A stretch of 36,831 nucleotides of DNA. Source: Myxococcales bacterium (GTDB lineage Bacteria > Myxococcota > Polyangia > HGW-17 > SLPX01). Every line of letters starts with the position of its first letter. The stretch's first letter is position 1. The stretch lies in assembly GCA_007131745.1 (NCBI GenBank), contig SLPX01000403.1:1-36831 (forward strand), given 5' to 3'. The notes under the pieces are model-generated. The model was given only the letters and a program-made list of their open reading frames with translations. It made no database searches and was not told the origin of the DNA. This document shows, piece by piece, positions 34,186-36,831 of the stretch. Both the position numbers and the translations under genes were made by a program.

Positions 34186-36438
34186 TTACTTTGCTGCCTT
34201 GACGAGTTGGTACACAGAGCGCCACGAAAGATTGCGCTCCGGAAGTTGTGATATGTAAAGATTCCCGACCGCGGTCAACTCCTCCTCGTCCAACCCGGCT
34301 CGAAGCAAACATGTAGCGTAGCCGGGAAGGCCGCGGGCGGATTTTTCCTCATTGAACCAGGAGTTGACCAATCTTTTTGAAAGTTTTTTTCCGGCTTGCA
34401 AACTCACCACCTTTGACTCCACCGAACCGAACCCTGCTGAGGAAAGCTCTCTTGCAAGATCTTCGGGCCCCCACTTCATCACCGGGTGAAATTCCCCGGT
34501 GAAAATCCTTTCCTCCGCGCTCTTTACCTTTTCCCGCAGTGATGCTTGATTCCGACCCCAACTTACCAGCTCATGCAGTCGTTGTCCCATGCGGGGCAAA
34601 CGTTGAACCAAGACCAAAAACCCTTCCTCAGAGAGCCATTCCAGAGCGACTTTCAGCTCCTGAATTTTCTCAATTCCCGATGTTTCCTTTTTGGGTGTCA
34701 AAAGATCACGGCAGAATATCCTGTCGAATCGAACTTCACCCTCACCCCTCTCCCGCAAAAGATCGGAGAGCCCGGACAATTTACCGACCATTACCACCGG
34801 TTTTTCCAATTCCGGAAGTTTTTGTGAAAAGTGGTGTAACACGGCCGCGTCTTCAGCGCTCGAGACAAGGCTCCACACTCCTCCTTCTGGAACTCGCCTC
34901 ATCGCCTCCCAGCTCAGCAAACCGCTGCCCGCGTTGATGTCCAGCACCAGGTGGTGGCGCAGCAACCCCGCTGTTTCAAACACCATCTCCCGGACGCTCT
35001 CGAGGTTTTCCGCGCTATAAGACGCTGCACGACGCAACCACTCGTCCCTGATGGAATCCGAGGGGCTGTTGGTCAAGACTTCACCCAATCCCTCGCGCTG
35101 TGAATCCATCATCTCGGCAAGCTGAATCTCCCGCCTGCGTCTCACTGTTTCCCTGATACCGCCTTCATAACCCTGATCCGAAGGCTCGTAGAACACGCGC
35201 CCCTGTAACCCGTCCGGAAGGTATTGCTGCGCGGTCCAGTGATCCCGGTACGCGTGCGGATAAAGATACCCCTTGCCGTGACCAAAACCCTCGCTGTCGC
35301 GCGAAGCATCTCTCAAAGGATTCGGCACTTCGTGATCCCTGTCTTCGCGAACTTGTTTCAGCGCATCGAAAAAAGCCATCGTGGAATTGGATTTTTTGCA
35401 CGTGGCCAGGTAAAGCGCGGCCTGCGAAAGATGGTACCGCCCCTCGGGCATGCCGACGCGATCAAAGATCCGCCACAGAGAAGAAACCACCACCGCGGCC
35501 TGCGGGTCGGCCATGCCAACGTCCTCGGACGCCAGGATCGCCATCCGCCGGAAAATGAAGTGAGGATCTTCTCCCGCATATACCATCTTGGCCATCCAAT
35601 ACAGGGCCGCGTCCGGATCCGAACCGCGCAAACTCTTGATGAACGCGGATATGGTGTCGTAGTGAACGTCCCCTTCCTTGTCATAGAGCACAGCGCGCCG
35701 TTGTATCGATTCTTCCGCGGTCTCCAGGTCCACGACCACGATTCCGTCCTCGCCGGGGACCGTGGTTTCCACCGCGAGTTCAAGTGCATTTAGTACCGAC
35801 CTGGCATCCCCGTTGGAAACATCCACCAAATGCTCAACCGCCTCGGGCAGAACCCTTAGACCCTCAATCGCTCCGTATCCCCGCTCCCTGTCTTCCAGCG
35901 CACTTTGTGCAATCTTTCTCAAATCATCTTTCAGAAGTGGCTTGAGTTGAAAGATCCTGCTTCGGCTCAAAAGCGCCTTGTTTACTTCAAAGTAAGGATT
36001 CTCGGTGGTAGCGCCGATCAAAATGATAGTCCCGTTTTCCACGTGCGGCAGAAGCGCGTCCTGTTGAGCCTTGTTCCAGCGATGCACTTCGTCTACGAAC
36101 AAGGTGGTTCTCCTGTCCGCTTCGGCCCTGCGCTTCAAGGCTTCATCCACCTCCTTACGAAGCCGGGCCACCCCGGTCAGCACCGCGTTTATTGTCACAA
36201 AACTGCTCTTGGTGGTGTTCGCGATGACCATCGCAAGGGTGGTCTTGCCCGTGCCCGGCGGTCCGTAAAATATCAGGGATGAAAGCCTGTCCGCTTCCAC
36301 CGCGCGCCTGAGCAACCTCCCAGGCGCCAAAATATGATCCTGGCCCACAAACTCGTCCAAGTTGCGGGGGCGCATCCTGTTGGCCAGTGGTGATTCTTTT
36401 TCCATCCTGGCCTTTCGGTACCTGTCGAAAAGATCCAT
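34186..36438 (-). CDS. rarA: RarA (MgsA) AAA+ ATPase fused to a methyltransferase-like domain
   Basis: The 750-residue fusion begins with a RarA/MgsA replication-fork maintenance ATPase (Walker A GPPGTGKT at 59-66, Walker B FVDEVHRW at 114-121, sensor TTENPYF). The RarA C-terminal oligomerisation region runs to about residue 450. After this comes a domain of about 280 residues with 'LVLDINAGSGLLSWEAM', resembling the SAM-binding motif of Rossmann methyltransferases, and 'DRIFCRDLLTPKKE'. This layout matches the RarA/unknown-domain fusion family. The start is the ATG at 36438 (MDLFDRYR). An upstream frame to 36504 has no conservation. The stop lies just before a Ser/Thr kinase gene. Confidence 0.9.
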   Translation of the reverse strand: MDLFDRYRKARMEKESPLANRMRPRNLDEFVGQDHILAPGRLLRRAVEADRLSSLIFYGPPGTGKTTLAMVIANTTKSSFVTINAVLTGVARLRKEVDEALKRRAEADRRTTLFVDEVHRWNKAQQDALLPHVENGTIILIGATTENPYFEVNKALLSRSRIFQLKPLLKDDLRKIAQSALEDRERGYGAIEGLRVLPEAVEHLVDVSNGDARSVLNALELAVETTVPGEDGIVVVDLETAEESIQRRAVLYDKEGDVHYDTISAFIKSLRGSDPDAALYWMAKMVYAGEDPHFIFRRMAILASEDVGMADPQAAVVVSSLWRIFDRVGMPEGRYHLSQAALYLATCKKSNSTMAFFDALKQVREDRDHEVPNPLRDASRDSEGFGHGKGYLYPHAYRDHWTAQQYLPDGLQGRVFYEPSDQGYEGGIRETVRRRREIQLAEMMDSQREGLGEVLTNSPSDSIRDEWLRRAASYSAENLESVREMVFETAGLLRHHLVLDINAGSGLLSWEAMRRVPEGGVWSLVSSAEDAAVLHHFSQKLPELEKPVVMVGKLSGLSDLLRERGEGEVRFDRIFCRDLLTPKKETSGIEKIQELKVALEWLSEEGFLVLVQRLPRMGQRLHELVSWGRNQASLREKVKSAEERIFTGEFHPVMKWGPEDLARELSSAGFGSVESKVVSLQAGKKLSKRLVNSWFNEEKSARGLPGYATCLLRAGLDEEELTAVGNLYISQLPERNLSWRSVYQLVKAAK

Positions 36439-36497
36439 GGCCGCGACTCTACCAGCATTTAAAAAAAATCCCACACCCGGGTGGCCAAAACCATCGC

Positions 36498-36519
36498 TTG
36501 ACAAAACCCTTTCTTGACA
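36498..36519 (+). promoter_or_regulatory. Tandem TTGACA boxes upstream of asnA
   Basis: Two perfect TTGACA hexamers begin at 36498 and 36514, in the RarA/asnA divergent gap and 86-107 bp before the asnA ATG. Neither has a good -10 at 16-18 bp (the nearest are CATCCG and AGAAAA), so a promoter is only possible. The 16-bp repeat could also be a regulator site. Confidence 0.3.
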
Positions 36520-36604
36520 ATCATCCGGATGTGTTGAGAAAAAACCTGTTCAACAAACCGCGCTAAACCCGGTTTTGCAACCCCTTTCAAAGAAAGGCCT
36601 GGTC

Positions 36605-36831
36605 ATGGCGAAAAAACAGGAACTCGTGATCCCGGAAAACTATTCAAGCGCTCTAAATGTCATCCAAACCGAAAGCGCCATCAAGATCATCAAAAACTTT
36701 TTTCAAAACTCCATATCCGAAAAACTGGGCCTGGTGCGAGTCACCGCGCCCCTGTTCGTCCGTTCGGGCACGGGAATAAACGATGACCTGAGCGGCGTGG
36801 AAAAACCCATTTCTTTTTGCCTGAAAAACGC
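36605..36831 (+). CDS. asnA: Aspartate-ammonia ligase (asparagine synthetase A), 5' part
   Basis: The frame from the ATG at 36605 stays open to the window edge (about 75 residues). It reads as the N-terminus of AsnA, a class II aaRS-like enzyme that makes asparagine from aspartate, ammonia and ATP. The segments 'AIKIIKNFFQNSISEKLGL', 'VTAPLFVRSGTGINDDLSG' and 'EKPISF' match the family start, in which the E. coli enzyme has [24 protein letters not shown]. The upstream AAAGG is a weak ribosome site. About 260 residues lie beyond the window. It is divergent from the RarA-fusion gene. Confidence 0.9.
   Translation, partial: MAKKQELVIPENYSSALNVIQTESAIKIIKNFFQNSISEKLGLVRVTAPLFVRSGTGINDDLSGVEKPISFCLKN

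Overview
The window is a single bacterial chromosome segment of dense, mostly housekeeping genes mixed with many secreted or surface-anchored proteins. By eye its GC content is near 50%. It looks like a Myxococcota or related 'deltaproteobacterial' genome. Two unrelated exported proteins end in a Gly-Gly-Cys-Gly-Cys motif, a hydrophobic segment and an Arg/Lys cluster, which is the MYXO-CTERM type of sorting tail. There are also Hanks-type kinases, a PEGA-domain protein, Asp/Gly-rich and Cys-rich lipoproteins, an AgmX/PglI-like lipoprotein and a DapL-type aminotransferase. The exact lineage cannot be settled from the window. No rRNA, tRNA, CRISPR array, insertion sequence or phage gene was seen.

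Layout. (1) 1-5435, minus strand: a strong terminator, groEL, groES, queC, a secreted C45-type hydrolase with a MYXO-CTERM-like tail, and a soluble Ser/Thr kinase. The last three may form one unit. (2) 5648-9239: an RseC-like membrane protein on plus, then a dapL-like aminotransferase overlapping by ATGA with a membrane-tethered CHAT protease on minus. (3) 9462-11404: a degenerate histidine-kinase-like protein, a Phd/VapC toxin-antitoxin pair, and a 432-bp regulatory gap with a perfect 11-bp inverted repeat, a hairpin and a promoter candidate. (4) 11405-13731, plus: 3-hydroxybutyryl-CoA dehydrogenase, crotonase and a small lipoprotein. (5) 13811-18227, minus: a nitroreductase, ornithine carbamoyltransferase and a COG2403-type GTPase in one tight operon, preceded by a VWA lipoprotein. 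(6) 18403-28599, plus: endonuclease III, a PEGA-domain membrane protein, thiC, and three consecutive exported proteins (Cys-rich lipoprotein, FG-GAP-repeat lipoprotein, DUF2341/MYXO-CTERM protein). (7) 28600-36438: ftsK on minus, an OmpA-family lipoprotein diverging from it, a Ser/Thr kinase with a coiled-coil tail, and a RarA-methyltransferase-like fusion. asnA starts on plus at 36605 and runs off the window.

How the genes fit together. GroES/GroEL form the chaperonin. QueC, ThiC, DapL, ArgF and AsnA are biosynthetic enzymes. Hbd and Crt catalyse adjacent steps of the C4 acyl-CoA pathway, so they point to butyrate-type metabolism or beta-oxidation. Nth and RarA act on damaged DNA and stalled forks, and FtsK in chromosome segregation. 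The most unusual material is in the envelope proteins: the CHAT-TM protein next to a degenerate kinase, the exoprotein block at 22.0-28.6 kb, and the MYXO-CTERM pair. I do not see one clearly new multi-gene defence system. The CHAT-TM protein and the exoprotein block are the best candidates for undescribed biology.
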